A stretch of 64,000 nt of DNA from Halichondria panicea (GCF_963675165.1 NC_087377.1:14628198-14692197); one strand, 5' to 3'. Numbered from the stretch's first letter, positions 22,241 to 35,600 are shown. Numbers and translations are program-made. The notes: a model not told the origin generated them from the letters alone.

Positions 22241-25200
22241 TTAGTTAATAATAATATTGTTATCATTTTCAAGCAATCCACCAATGTACGACTTCTCTGA
22301 GCAGAATTCAGATGCAGCAGTCTCAATGGCTTCATCGTGCATGGTACTATGATTATGTTTGCTGAATTTTGCGTGACTTGGCTTGAGCTGAACACCATCA
22401 CTCGTCAGATTCTTGCTCTGCATAATTATAATAGATTTTACAGTCTGGCACTATTATAATAATTTCTAACTTGAACTACAATATAGAAACGAGTGTATAT
22501 ACACTCAATTATACTAATAATAGGCAATCCACCTGTCTAGACATTAATTTAAGTTAGATCTTAGTCTCGATCCCAGGCCGAGTTTTCGCTTTTATAACTA
22601 AAAGCGAAAACTCGGCCTGGGAGGTAGGTAGATCAATGTAGTTATACCAGATTGTTTTTTCCTGAGGCAGAAGTTGATACAACGCTATTCATTCTCTTTC
22701 TGCACTGCTTTAGGAAGTTTGTGACCTAAAAAGTAGAAGATTTAGACATATAAAAAATTCTAAAAAATGAAATACGCAATTTTTCACTCCTGAGCACATG
22801 GAAGATGAATACAAACAGGCCTTGCAGTGAGTTAAAGATAGAGAACAACCATGCAAACACAATAGTGCTGCTGTTGACTGAGAGTAGACCAAACACCCAA
22901 GTCAGCCCGAGTATTGGAAGGAGAATTACGGTGGCCTTGAAGAGTTGTCTGCATGCATGCATATACAAGCATTGAGATCAACATGTTACTGAATGATGCA
23001 TGCATGAAAGTTGACACACTCACGAGAATAACTGTAAAGATTCTTTTTTCCCAGTTTGTTGCATGGTTGACTTTCTCAGATTATAGATACTTCGCAAAGC
23101 AGCCAAGAGGAAGAATACATTCACCTGTACAGTATAGTTGTCATAATTATAAAGGTAAACTAATGAGTGCAGATGTGTACTCTCAAAAACTGCTGCTATA
23201 CAATGAGGCAGATTTGTACTTTAAGTCAAAACTGCTGCTATATATATACACTATCGATGCATTGCAAGCTATATAGAGATCTCACCAGAACAACTAGTAG
23301 CATTGGTACAACAAATGCCCATATGGCTCCTTTATCACCGGCACCAACAGCAATCCAACAACTGAACGTATAAAAATGAACAAAAAAATCAGTTGTAAAG
23401 GTTTGTAATAATTGCACCAATTCTTTATTGTGAGAAGCGCTGTATGTTGTAACAGGCATGCAGTTGTCTATATTTATATAGAATTTGGAGATGAGGTTCC
23501 ACTGAACAATATAAAACTTACTACTCTTCTGTGCCATACTGGTCATGAATAATTCCAGCAGATATAGCCACTGGTATCACTGGAACAACTGTAAAAAACA
23601 TACCCAATGCACTCGACAGAATGTCATCACGTCACATGCATGCATACATAAATGGATGAATCCTCCAGAGGGGTATAAGCAACTCACACATTTGTTATAA
23701 GAGAGCTAGTGGTTGTCTTCTTTAGTGTGCTCAAGGACTGACAGTGTATGGGCAAGAAAGGACAAGCTTATAGCTGCAGTTAGCCTCGTTTCCAATCGAA
23801 TTGTCTCTAAATTAACACTAGGTCACCAACTAGTATTCAGTTTCAATCATTCAATTAAAGAAAAATCGGCCTGGGAACAAGGCTATAAGTTGCCAAGCAT
23901 GCAGTGAAAGTGGTTGCTCATGCATGCACATACTATAATTATGCATTCATATACATAGTATATATGCATCGATCGTGCACAGTATAGAATCTTTAATTAC
24001 CCCATCCAATAATAAAGAATATCCACCATTTTTTGGATATTTGGTTGAAGACAAGCACCAACATGAGATAGAGCATGATTCCCTCACACAGCATCCAAAA
24101 GAACACAGCAGTAAACAGGTAGTGAAGCAGAACAGCCACAAACACACACGCTCCCTGCAAGTGGTGGAAAATTGAAAATCGATACTGTATATATAGACTC
24201 TCGCTAATCCGGCTCTCTGCTTTATGGTCACCTCGATATAACTGGCCGTTTTGTTAGGCATGGATTGCTATAAGCTAGCTAGATCAATATTGCAAAACTT
24301 ACCCTGAAATGCGGCCACCTCGCTATTCCGTATATACTAGTCAGTTCTAACAGCCCCAAACCAGATTTTTTAATAGGATACACATAATTATATAAGAGTA
24401 AATTAAAGGCCAAGTCGCAGATCCTATTGCATATACAGTGAAAGTTTGGAACAATAGTGAACAATCTTTGTGAATGAGCCAAATAAGCAGACACTTTGCT
24501 ATCTGTATAACTTTTACAATCAGGCAAGGATCGTGATATTATAAAAGTATACTGAAATAAGTATCTGCATGCAATTTTATTTTGCGATGCCATAAGCACT
24601 CGCAAAGTTTGAAAATGGAGTAGTATTATGATATAATTATAATAATTATAAGGCTTTAAATGAATTTCAGATTGCATGTTGTCCGTTAAAATTTTAATGT
24701 AAACTGTACCAGCTATACAATACTGCATAATTTATAGATACACTGTGATGACTCAAGTGATACCTCGCTGGCCACAGCAGTCTCTACTCCTGACAGGAAC
24801 ACCACGTAACCAAGGAGCAAAGAAATAGACAGGTTAAGATGGATGAAGTTATGAACTTTGGTCAGCAGCTCTTTTCTAAACATCAACAGCTCAGTAAGGT
24901 TTTATACATGTATGCAAAGCTTCAATAATTACCTCAATGTCAAGAAATAGAGGATAGACAACAGAAGAAAGAAGATGGAGATGGAACAACCAACATAAGT
25001 CACTACCGATAGAGCAAACCTGATCTCTGGAGTTGTGTCCTACAAAAGACCAAACAAGAACTGATCCAAGTAAATTAGTATTCGCTGCATGAGGCTCACA
25101 TTCAGTGCTCCAGTGACATCCATTAGAACAGCAAATGCTGTGAAATGACTGCTCTCACAGACAATATTATATACTCTCATTTGCTCGTCTTCATCCACAC

Positions 25201-28200
25201 TGACTGTAGTCACACCTTCCATGGACCACGTGCTATTGGCCGCATCACTGACAAAATAACGACAATTGATTTGGACAACAATAAAGGACATGAAACTCAC
25301 CTAGAAACACTCCAAAATACACATCTTGCATTTTCAGCAACTTCATCTTTAGAGAACTGCACACACAAGCATGAATTAGTGTTGCTTGTAAGTCCAACTA
25401 CCTTTTGGGTGGTGAATTTGAAGGTTGCCTGTGTCTGAGAGTTAGTTAACTTCACATTGGAGAATACTTGACTAGAAATAACCTGTGATACTGGTCTGGT
25501 CGTGTTCCTGTGTAAGCATACAATGAGACTGAGCAGAACATGACTAAGTACTGTACATTTCAAGATTGGTTTTTGGAAGAAAATCCTCCAAGTTGGAAAA
25601 TAGAATGTTGACTGCTGTAACATTCCCATCTTAAAATCGAACAGACATGAATAAACAGATTTTGGTTACCACCAAAGTTTATGAAATATACCTTGAGCGC
25701 CTCTCTCCATAAGAAGAGCAGCTGGTATCACAGTTTGGGCTGAGCCTGTTTCTTCACTGACTTCGACCTCTTCAGGAATGATAATATTATCCAAACTAGT
25801 GGTGTCAACCTCAATTGCAGCTAGCACTGGAGGGTAAATGAAAATAGCTTCAAATCAAGCTATCTATAGTAAGTATGCATACCGATGTTCTGTCTCACAA
25901 GTGTGATCTCCGTCACGTTGCCTGTATCTACAGCTTCACTCCTCAGTGCCAATGACACATACTGACCATATAACTCTGCACTCAATAGCAATTGCTGACT
26001 TTCAGCAGAAGAATCCTGAAGCATAATTATTTGCATGATTGTCAGATAATTAAGTACATTTGTACCTCTTGTAATCTTTTCCATCCTTCTGTATTCCTCT
26101 TGTCCAGAACATTGTTGAGAACGTTCATAACTTCCTGCAACACTAAATAAAAGGGATGTTTTACTTAACTTATAGGCTTACTTCACTAAAATTAAGAGAA
26201 GACATAGGGCTAGGAGTCTCAACGTTTTGAACGAGGTAATTCACACTTGATTTGACAATCATATTAGTAGTGCTGAGGTCTTGGGGGAAAATGGTGGAGC
26301 CTCCAGTTGCATTTACACTAGTAGCCTCCGCAAGATAAACAAGAAGGTTGTCAACTTCATTCTGAGATGCATTTCTAGAAAATAGTTCATTTGCCTGAAT
26401 AGGGAATAGAAAACTATAATAGCTGATGAAAATCGTCATGAACAATATATTGACTTTTGCCACTACTAGATTCTGTTTATATAGTATATCCTGCCTCTGA
26501 CATTAATTATAGTGAGTTGTATGCCCTCTTCTCTTTATAAGCCTTTGACGATTATAATAATTATACACATGCAATGTATACAGTATGTCCTATAGATGAC
26601 ATGCATTCGTGTCATTAAGCTACGCCCCTGTATTGTAGTTGCTTACTCCCCTTCATTTGCATATATTTTATTATGAATGTGCTGTGCAATCATGTGTTTA
26701 CCTGTTATGTTAATTGTATGAACACCGTTCAGTGTAAATGCCAAAGTATAATACAGTAACTGTAAAAGTCTCACCCTGTCATTAAGTGAGCTGAATACTT
26801 CCCTAGTGCAGTTATCAATATTCACTGCTTCCCACACACCAACTAGTGTACAGAATCGAGTCACTGTACCTATACAGCACATCAACACACAGTCACATGG
26901 AATAATAGTGATACCTGAAGTTGTCCCAGTTCCATTTTGTGGGCATTGCTGGGAATAGGAAAAGCCAGCCACAGTGGCAGGGAAGACAAGCCCCCATACA
27001 GAATCTATTTCAGCTCCACAAACCACGCCTATAGAGAAAAACCATAATTATACCACACTTACGTCACCACAAATTGATCTCATTGGTCAACAGCTGTAGG
27101 ATATATAGAATATTAGCATACAGCCCCAGGCATGCACAGTTTTTCAAGTTGTTTTTTAGTTTTTTCATTTGTTCAAGAAAGTAAGCAAAGAGAAAAGAGC
27201 CATACTTGACGATACTAAGACTCAAAGCGACGGCAGAAACACGGAAGGTGCTCTCCAACAAGATGGCTAAGCTTCCATGGGTCCATGGGCGCGGTTTAGA
27301 TACATTTTATCCAAGAAGAGCTTGCAACTCCAGTAAGGGACGTCGAATGGTCAACGCTTGGACCAAGGAAGCTCTTGAGCATCTGTAGGAGTCAACATGT
27401 TGCTCAACTAGCTCTTTGACGGCTGCAAAATCCGGCATAGTCTTGTTCTTTTTTGCAATCTGCATCATGATTGAATTGTTGCTAGGGGGAGGTCCTTTTA
27501 TAGTGCTGCGGTCACGTGGTATAAGTCAGATATGCCACACCTACTCGGAGGATATGCACCCTATATATCCTCCGCTACCGTGGTTACATACCCCTCGGCT
27601 CCGCCTCGGAGTAACCACGGTAGCGGAGGATATATGGGTGCATATCCTCCTCTTAGGTGTGGTATATCCTATACTTATAATCAAATTGAAGCAAAAATGC
27701 TTTCCATTCAGTTGCTACGTACGACCATGAACGAGTATTACTTGGGCGAATTCAACCAACAAGACTGTTTATGCGTTCGCGTTGTTTGACTCCATCCAAC
27801 TAAATGAGTATGAGGATGCAATCTCAAAATTCGATGGCCTCGCCTGTGTAAAGATTACACTCGAACTGTATAGTCTAAACACATCAATTTTAGCCAGAAA
27901 TTTTATGTCTATAGCACTGATACATAATTATAGCATATAGCACAGTAGAGTTTTGAGGGAGTATTCTTAGTCATAGAATATGCAGCGTTGGAACATTGAG
28001 CACATTCACTCTAATTATTGCAAAACGGGGTGGGGGGGGGGTCAATGTGTAAGTCTGAGTTGCTTAAAGTCCAGCTATAATTATGATGTGATAAATAGTA
28101 CAGTATCAGGCTCAAGTAAATTTTCTCATTTCCACCAGTAATGTCATACTTATGTGAGGGAGGTTGTCGGGTTGATCAGCGGCAATCAACAATTGTTCAA

Positions 28201-30177
28201 TAAAAGCGGATTCAGATATCTCAGCAGAATATTAAAAAAAGCGAATCATCACTTCAACCATGAGAGCTAGGATATTGTTGCCATTACTCGCAGTAATAAA
28301 GCACTTTTACACACATGCTATGAACGCGTATATGAAGGAACCACATGATAGTAAATGAATCAGAGCAAGCAGTAACCGACTTTCATAAATAAGGCTATAG
28401 CTACATTAAAACATGCATCGGTTAACAGTAGTGAGCTTACGTTTACAAATTGCTGCTTCTCCATCAAAAACACCAGTAGTGCTGCTGCCATCTCCAGTGC
28501 AAGTCCTTGTGTTGTTACCAACCACAACATACCCAGTGTCACAACTGTGGTTAGCCATGGCATTGAAAGCATAGTTGCCGTTTTCATCAGAAGTAGAACT
28601 GTATGTCACAGAGCCATTAGTAGGAGCAGTCAAGGGAGGACAGGTTATAGCTATGGTGAAATGAAGCAATCAGTGTATAATTATGATCTTTAATCACTCA
28701 ACTTACCGTTACACACGACTTCATCTGTTTCAGAAAATGAAGCGAAAAATCCATTCAAGCAGCTACAGTTGAACTTTTTCCTGTTCTTCAAACAAATAGA
28801 ATTTTGACCACAGTTGCATTGTATCGGAGATAATCTCATGCCTCCAGGGTAACCATAAGAAGTGGAAGAGAATCCGTACACTGAAACACCTAGAACAGCT
28901 GAGCTGTTTTGATGGTGGATTGAATGAGCTCCAGTAGACACACTTGTTCTACTTATGTGGCCACAAATCTCTCCACTTGAACAGACAACATTCCTCCAGC
29001 CAGTAACAATGGAATCGTCTAATAATATTTGTGCAGTTTGAAAAAACTCAGAAGAAACATACACCGTGACATAGTTTGACACGAAAAGAGAAAAAGCTTC
29101 GACAAAATAGTTATTTGTAAACTGCTCAATTGGAGGGATTATCATCATGAATGGCTCTCCCAAGCCATCACTATCTATACCATATGCATACTGTACGACC
29201 AGTACTGGAGAAGTGGATTCAATGCTACAGAAACTGTTAATAGAAATTTCAAAATCTCTGAAACTCCCTCCACTCTGCAACTGGAATTCACTGACTGATA
29301 CCACAGTGTTACAGTTCACAGCTACACTTGCTGCTCGGGCACTAAGAATACGAATACGTTCACCAGAAGATCTACCCTCGAGAGATGCTACGAGGAATTT
29401 CAAGCCCCATGTCACAGTCGGAGGCACTTGTTCAACCAGGTGGTCACAATCGCGTATATTTTGAGGAACATTAGCACAATCAGATCCACTAAACACAGAC
29501 AAGGGTTTGGAGCTAGTTATTCTTGTTCCTGTGAGATCATTATCACTTTCAATCTGATAGGTTTCCATACTATTGATTGTTATTATCGAGGAAGCGAATT
29601 TGACAACAGTTTCATTTTCACAAGCCACTAACAAAATCACACTAGGAAAGTAACTATTAATGGTGTGATAAGAGATTCCATAATATTCGTATTCATCAAC
29701 TGCCATTTTAGAACATGGTAACGCTAAATAGGCATCTGTAGTGTATTGATGATAAGACATCCCATAAACATTGATGTTCCCGTCGGCTTCAACAAGGATC
29801 CCCTTGTTTCTTTCATTAACAGATGATACCTCAAAACTGGATGGAATGATTACCGTAGTTGAAGAGTTAGAAACGTTCCCACTGAAATTAATTGGAGTGA
29901 TTGTGAAATTAACAGCACTTGACTCTGGGTTTGTGATAAACAAAAACAACTCGTCTTCTCTTTGATCACCATTTCTTAGGAAACCGACCACGAGATTTTT
30001 GCCAGCACTTGATAAGATCTCATCTGGGATTAATGGACATGCAGTTCGACTTACATGCATAATAATTATGGACTACAAGGATTCATTCCTACCTGTAATT
30101 TGGGCATCACAAGATGGAGCAAATGTGATTATGATTATTGTCAATGCCAAAGTAGATCTAGCAATTCTGTAGCTCAT
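22241..30177 (-). CDS. receptor C: IgGFc-EGF-sushi-HormR-GAIN adhesion GPCR
   Basis: Tandem paralog of receptor B with one sushi exon. Exons: 30177-30093, 30023-28707, 28650-28441, 27028-26915, 26869-26775, 26394-26182, 26134-26066, 26015-25883, 25826-25692, 25629-25557, 25507-25402, 25356-25301, 25247-25100, 25039-24933, 24875-24764, 24154-24001, 23588-23522, 23361-23286, 23124-23024, 22948-22780, then 22725-22648 and 22417-22241. Through TM7 the exons total 3540 nt, in phase throughout. GPS reads [14 protein letters not shown]. After TM7 the splice donor is mutated: the bases after GAAAAA are TT where D and B have GT. Translation would then run 17 codons into the intron and stop at 22726, dropping the usual tail although its two exons remain open. 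If the normal donor were used the protein would be 1264 residues; with read-through about 1197. Confidence 0.8.
22565..22622. repeat. perfect hairpin in receptor C 3' intron
   Basis: Arms CCCAGGCCGAGTTTTCGCTT and exact complement around a 4-6 bp loop. A related hairpin with GTTTTCACTTTTATAT arms occurs at 63755-63832, so it is a dispersed short element. Confidence 0.8.
27731..27940 (+). other. conserved plus-strand open frame in intron, copy 2
   Basis: Counterpart of 17851-18054 in the sushi-HormR intron of receptor C. It stays open for 69 codons despite about nine amino-acid differences. Confidence 0.25.
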
Positions 30178-30411
30178 TATTTGCAACTGGTTGATCAGCA
30201 AATTAATGTTAGTCTAGATCTATTCAGTGAAACAATACTTTAGTTTAACGATACTCAGTAGCTAGGTTTAATATAATATCTATGCCAGGCTAGATCTCTG
30301 AAATATTAAGCCCCCCCCCCATATAGATATACTACAGTATAAGCCCCCCATATATGGTGAGTTCAAGGATTACATGCATAATAATTATAGACTACAAGAA
30401 TTCAGTCCTAC

Positions 30412-30490
30412 CTGTAATTTGGGCATCACAAGGTGAAACAAATGTGATTACGATTATTGTCAATGCCAAAGTACAAGCTTCAATCCTCAT
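30412..30490 (-). other. extra signal-peptide exon upstream of receptor C
   Basis: An ATG, a hydrophobic stretch (CTLALTIIVITFVSPC) and DAQIT are followed by the same phase-1 donor (ACAG|GTAGG) as exon 1 of A, B and C. It could be an alternative first exon for receptor C, 235 bp upstream of the proximal one, or the remnant of another gene copy whose body is gone. Confidence 0.6.
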
Positions 30491-30658
30491 GTTTGTACAG
30501 AGTGAGTATTGTCCTTTTGTTCCTAAACTATAATGCAGCTGCTAAATGCTGTAAATCTATCATTTTAATGTCCATGTTTCGTATTGCACTTTTTTCAGCA
30601 CATCAATGTAACAATAATTCACGTTTGTTTGCTGATCAAAATTACTGTCACAATACTA

Positions 30659-30787
30659 CACTGTAAAAAATGATTGAAAAAAGTGCGGTGGACACACTAA
30701 AACTGTCGCATATAGCACGCTTTTTTGAAAAAGTGTGCTATATGCGACGGTTTTAGTGTGCTCACCGCACTTTTTTTTTTTACAGTG
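30659..30787. mobile_element. 129-bp palindromic MITE with TA target
   Basis: Ends CACTGTAAAAA and complement bound an almost perfect inverted repeat (arms run through AAAAGTGCGGTG). It is flanked by TA on both sides, as expected of Tc1/mariner-type miniature elements. Confidence 0.85.
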
Positions 30788-31574
30788 TAGCTGTACTTAG
30801 CTGTACTTATATGCCACTATAATCATACAGCGGGACTCACATAATATAATAGCGGACAGTAATAGCGGACAGATTATAATAATTTTAGGGGACCAGTTTT
30901 TGACAGAGGTGGTTTTTTTGAGGGCTTATTTGCGCGCATTTGAAACTATTCATTTGGGACACCTAGGTGCCTGGCCTGTTATATCGTATTACAAACGCCT
31001 ATATGCTTCCAGTAACTTGATATACTGTCGAGTACTCAGTAAATTTACTTGTCTGTACCATTAATTTGTGCCATGATATATATAATTATATACATTATTA
31101 CACTCTGTACGTATAAGAAAATTATAGCTGCATGTGTATGGTTTTTCAATGCTAAACTATCTGGCTGATTAGGTTGTTAACAACGGTGCATGAGATTTTT
31201 TTATATTGCTTCAGTTGCCATGGTTATTTGCAATCAAAAACTCTGTCTCCATAACTTACCACACCAAGCATACCGAATGTAATTTAGTGGGTGGATGGCG
31301 TCCTGTGTAATATAATGTGGTTTCAGGCCTATGAGAATACTCTCGTGAATATTGTTCCCATCATGCATGCTATAATTATAGCTGTCATACAATAAGACTT
31401 ATCTAACAGTTGCCGTACCAACTGCTCTCAGGGACGTGTATAAGGTTTCAGATCAGCAACCTCTAACCATATACTATAGGCGACAGTGTTATTACTATAT
31501 AAATTTGAATTATTCATCGACTGATTCTTCATAAAAAAAAATCTTTCCTCACGCATTGCACAATCTCGTCTGAT
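30788..31574. other. intergenic, no gene seen
   Basis: AT-rich sequence upstream of receptor C with no supported exon. Confidence 0.5.
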
Positions 31575-31975
31575 ATAATCAACAGTCAAGAGTATACAAG
31601 ATGCTAATGGTGTGGATGTTGTCGTCTGAAAACATTATATCTAGCTCCTATAATTGTGTATCCAGAGTAACTGTTTACCGGTAATGCTGTGTGAACATGC
31701 AGTGCATGCATGGTAAACATTGGGACTAAGCTAGGTCTTGCAAACACGTCGGCCTGTTTTTGTCTTGCCAGATCTTGTCTTGCTTACAGCGCACACAGTT
31801 GTTAGTTTGTCTGCTAAATTGAAAGTGATATGCTATCCTCTGATGTGAGAACTTGCCCAATGGATATTGTAAACTTGTCAATGATGGTTGAATGAAGGTG
31901 CACACACATTTACAAAAGCATACATGTGGTTTCCTATGGTCTATATTATGTTTTGACAAAACAATTCGGTGCATG
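31575..31975. repeat. duplicated intergenic block, copy 3
   Basis: Same block as 11587-12044 and 20905-21345. It marks the distal end of the tandem duplications. Confidence 0.8.
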
Positions 31976-32125
31976 CGCAAGCGAGGTATACGGTAGTGTG
32001 TTTGAGGGAGTATAGGGGCTGTAGATGTGTGTGTGTGTGTGTGTGGGGGGGGGGGTAATGGACTATACTAGACATTGACTATCTGTTTACCTAATTCATG
32101 CATGTATAGAGAACGAGGTAGCTAG

Positions 32126-34221
32126 AGGAAGGCATCTAGTATTCAGACACAATGCATGTTCAGACACTCATTCTAAGGAAACATGCAGTGATAAAAAAAT
32201 TTTTTTGCACCATCTGATCAAGCATGTGTTACTATGAATGTATACAAAAAAGAATTGATAAATATCAACTACTAAGTCTTCAAGAGCTGAAAATGTGCTA
32301 GTGTCTGATAAACGGTAAGAACAGACAAAAAAATCGATCATCAGACACAACCTACCGTTCTTCTGTAGTGGGATATGCTGAGAGTCACATAGATGCAGCA
32401 ATTATTTCTGCTGAGTCACTCGCGTATCTGTACATGACCATGCTTGCATGACAGTTGCACAACAGATCGAAAGTGTGCGATTCGACAGAAAATGAGGTCA
32501 CGCCACTGGGGTCAAAGGTCAAATGTTTTAGTGGGCGTGACGGTGGATACCAATGACATTTGACCTTTGACTCCATTTGCTGTCTGATCATTGACACAGT
32601 CACGTGACCCGGTTTGGATTTCAATGGTTGACAGCTAGTGACAGTTGGCTAGCTGTTGAACCGAATCACAAATGCATCCAGAACTAGATGAACATGACTC
32701 TTTCCATTGGACATGCATGCATGGCCACTAACCATAAACAAATCATGATGACTAATTAATATACCATAGCCTGGAATCTCAAGAAGATAATCTCACCCGT
32801 GCATTCTTTTCCTCCCACTCATTTATTACCAAGAGAGCCCATAAAATAGAGAACGTATCATTACCTTGTGCATGTATTTAGAAGTAACTATAAGTGCATG
32901 ACGAATCGAGCACCTGCATGGATCCATGCACCACTTGCATGCCAGGCTCGAGGCAATAAGGTTATTGCCAAATTGTCATTAATTGAGCACGCCTTTCAGG
33001 CAGGAAGGAAGTCACGTTATTTTCCGAACACATTAATTTTGATAAAAGGTTAACTTTGATATACTCTCTTTTATTGTGGACTTTTGCTACTTATTGTACA
33101 GCCACACTCCAATGAATCAGCCATGCATTTGTGAGCTCTTCTTCACTATAAGCATTGTAATCTTTGCATTTTTGTTTGCTAAGTTAGACATCCTATTTTC
33201 TTTGGACAGCATTATCAATATAATTATCGGGTATTAATAAATTAACATTTTAATGCCCTACCATTTTAATATGAATGTTGCAAGTTTTCGCTGTGCTAAT
33301 GCCTCTCAGCATACGTATTTTGTTTCGCTCCATATAGTGTTATGAAGATTTGTATAAATTAATTGTTGACAAAATACGTCCATTATACACTATAGAAAGA
33401 GTTGTGTATCTACATGGTAGCATGCATTGTAGTGTTTTGTGGCTGAAATACTTGTGCATGGACAGCAGTGTTTTGGAACCTGATGAGGAAAGAAAAGTAT
33501 TCTGTCAGAATCTCACACGTGGGATTGAATGCGCATGCGCAGAAAAGGGGTGTATCTGCAATACATGTAGGTTATAACTTTGCAAAGCTGCAGCTTTTTA
33601 CAGTACAGCTTTGCAACTATTTTAGCTGACAAATAGCTATGGCTAACTCATATAACTTGAATAGCGAGTAGAGGATGCTAGGAACGGTTCTGAAGAGACT
33701 CAAACAACCTTCACAGTATAACTGTAAAATTATCCATAACTCGAGAACAAAGCTTATAATAATTTATTATATTATAAGTTTGCAAATCAAAACTCAAGAG
33801 AACGTGGCTAGAAGCCTAGAAGTTTTCATTGCATTGCAACCATTGAGCAGCTAAAGCTGGAATATACGTACACACACACACATGCACACACACAGTCAGC
33901 TTTACCGTATTCCTCGTGCATCATACTAACACTATATGCATGTACTCTATATACGTGTACTCTTTCTTATGCCAACATAATTATTTAAACTAAATAGGCT
34001 GTACACAGTTCAGTTTGTATTGGTACGGGTTGTGTGAGGTGTGAACATTAATTTATGCAACAACACAATACTGGCGATCACCTGAAAAACCCAATTCCCC
34101 GAAACAAGCTAGGTACGTATAACGCTATAATTATAACTATACTGTTGACACCAAGTATGCCTGGGACTAAATCAAAACTATCTATAGTTAACTACACCAT
34201 ATAAAAGCTCACTGACAATTC
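32126..34221. other. intergenic, one short inverted repeat
   Basis: No supported gene. At about 32512-32572 the arms GGGGTCAAAGGTCAAATGT and ACATTTGACCTTTGACTCC face each other; each includes AGGTCA half-sites one base apart (DR1). About 33700-33880 resembles, in inverse orientation, the interior of the repeat element at 37555-38088. Confidence 0.45.
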
Positions 34222-35600
34222 CTACAGTCTGACTGATTCATATGCCTGGTTAGTGGTGAGTTCAACCTCTTTGGGTGACACCTCCTCATAAACAGGACTA
34301 GTTGGTGAAGTGGGTCCTATGTTAGCTTGTCCTTCAGCTGCCTTCTTAAGAGAGCAAAGATGCGTTACTAGGAGTCCAGTGAGGAATCCGATGGTCATGA
34401 AAAAAGCTGCTGTAACAACCACGCTAACGGAAACAGCTAGACCAAGGTCAGTATCAGTGAATACCAGGGGGGAAGGTTGAGCTGTATATTGGTGGTTCAA
34501 TGTACATACATGAATACATGTATTCATTATAATTATACACTTGCCTCCGGAGACAATTCCTTCAGTGTTAGTACTACTGGACGTCTCTTCACTTACATCT
34601 GGTATTATTGTAATCATCAGCATTGCAATATCTTGTAAGCCACCACTATCAAGGCAAACTAAAGTAGCTGTAACAACAGGAGAATTCTCAAAATCAAGAT
34701 TTTCTTGGAGAAAAACGGTTCCGTTTCTCTCATTAGGTATGAGTACTGGAGCATTGGGCTCTCCAACAGTAATACCACTAAATTCTCCCACACCATTGCG
34801 GTCAGCATCAGTACACACCACAGTAATCAAACTAGTACCAATGGGGACTGACTCAGATACGGTAACAGTGTACTTGTCTTGCTCAAACATCGGAAGATTG
34901 TCGTTGTCTGATCTAATAAGTAATACAACATCTAAAGATGGGCAATCTGCTTCCACACGGTTTCCATCACAAACCCTTATTTGGTAAGTCACACGTCTAA
35001 CTGAGGTAACTCCGGAATCAAGTTCAATTGTTTGAGTTAGAATTAGCGAGCCATCCATACTCAAACTGAAATCTTGATTAAGCTCTGGTGGGTTTGCTGA
35101 ACTTGGTAAGAATCGTAGTACTCCATCTGGTCCGCTATCCTCATCACTCACAGTGTATTGTCTAGTACCAGAAGAATCTCTTGCTACTAAGACCATACCA
35201 AATGGGGTTAGCTCTGAGATGCTAACTTGAAGGGAGACATCACTGAAAACAGGTTTAAACTCGTTCACAGGTCCAACTAAGAACGTGACACTAGCTGTTG
35301 CATTGATAGACGAATCAGAATCATAAGAACAGGATACGTCAAATATGTACTGTTGGGTTTGTTCGTAGTCCAAAATTTCCTCATTTTGAAGGCTAAGAAT
35401 TCCAGAGCTACTATCAAAAACAAATGGTACGGATACTGGCTGTAGTATTGCATATGTAACAGGACCAGCAAGACTAGCACCACCATTCTCAGTACATGTC
35501 ACAGTACCAAGCGATTCCCCATTATTACCAGTGTTTTCAGGAGAAGAAAACTGATACACGTTTCCAGTGTTCAGCACATTGAACTGGAGGCACTGGGAAC
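34222..35600 (-). CDS. receptor H: cadherin-type receptor with tyrosine tail
   Basis: The exon 35600-34545 begins at an acceptor (TTTTGCAG|GTTCCC), so upstream exon(s) including the signal peptide are not identified. It encodes cadherin-like repeats, with linker motifs GPVNEFKPVF and SDNDNLPMF and a final repeat with CTDADRNGVGEFSG. A 63-nt intron with a GC donor (34544-34482) is likely; retaining it keeps the frame. Exon 34481-34222 encodes a transmembrane helix (VSVVVTAAFFMTIGFLTGLL) and a tail with SPVYEEV and NQAYESVRL, then a stop. The tail matches those of A and E although the ectodomain does not. Its membrane position and adhesive role follow from cadherin knowledge; the partner is unknown. 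Confidence 0.75.

Noticed and set aside
33350-33577. Open frame ending in a cysteine-rich stretch (CACAEKGCICNTC)
   Set aside because: No signal peptide, paralog, splice site or neighbouring exon supports it; likely chance.
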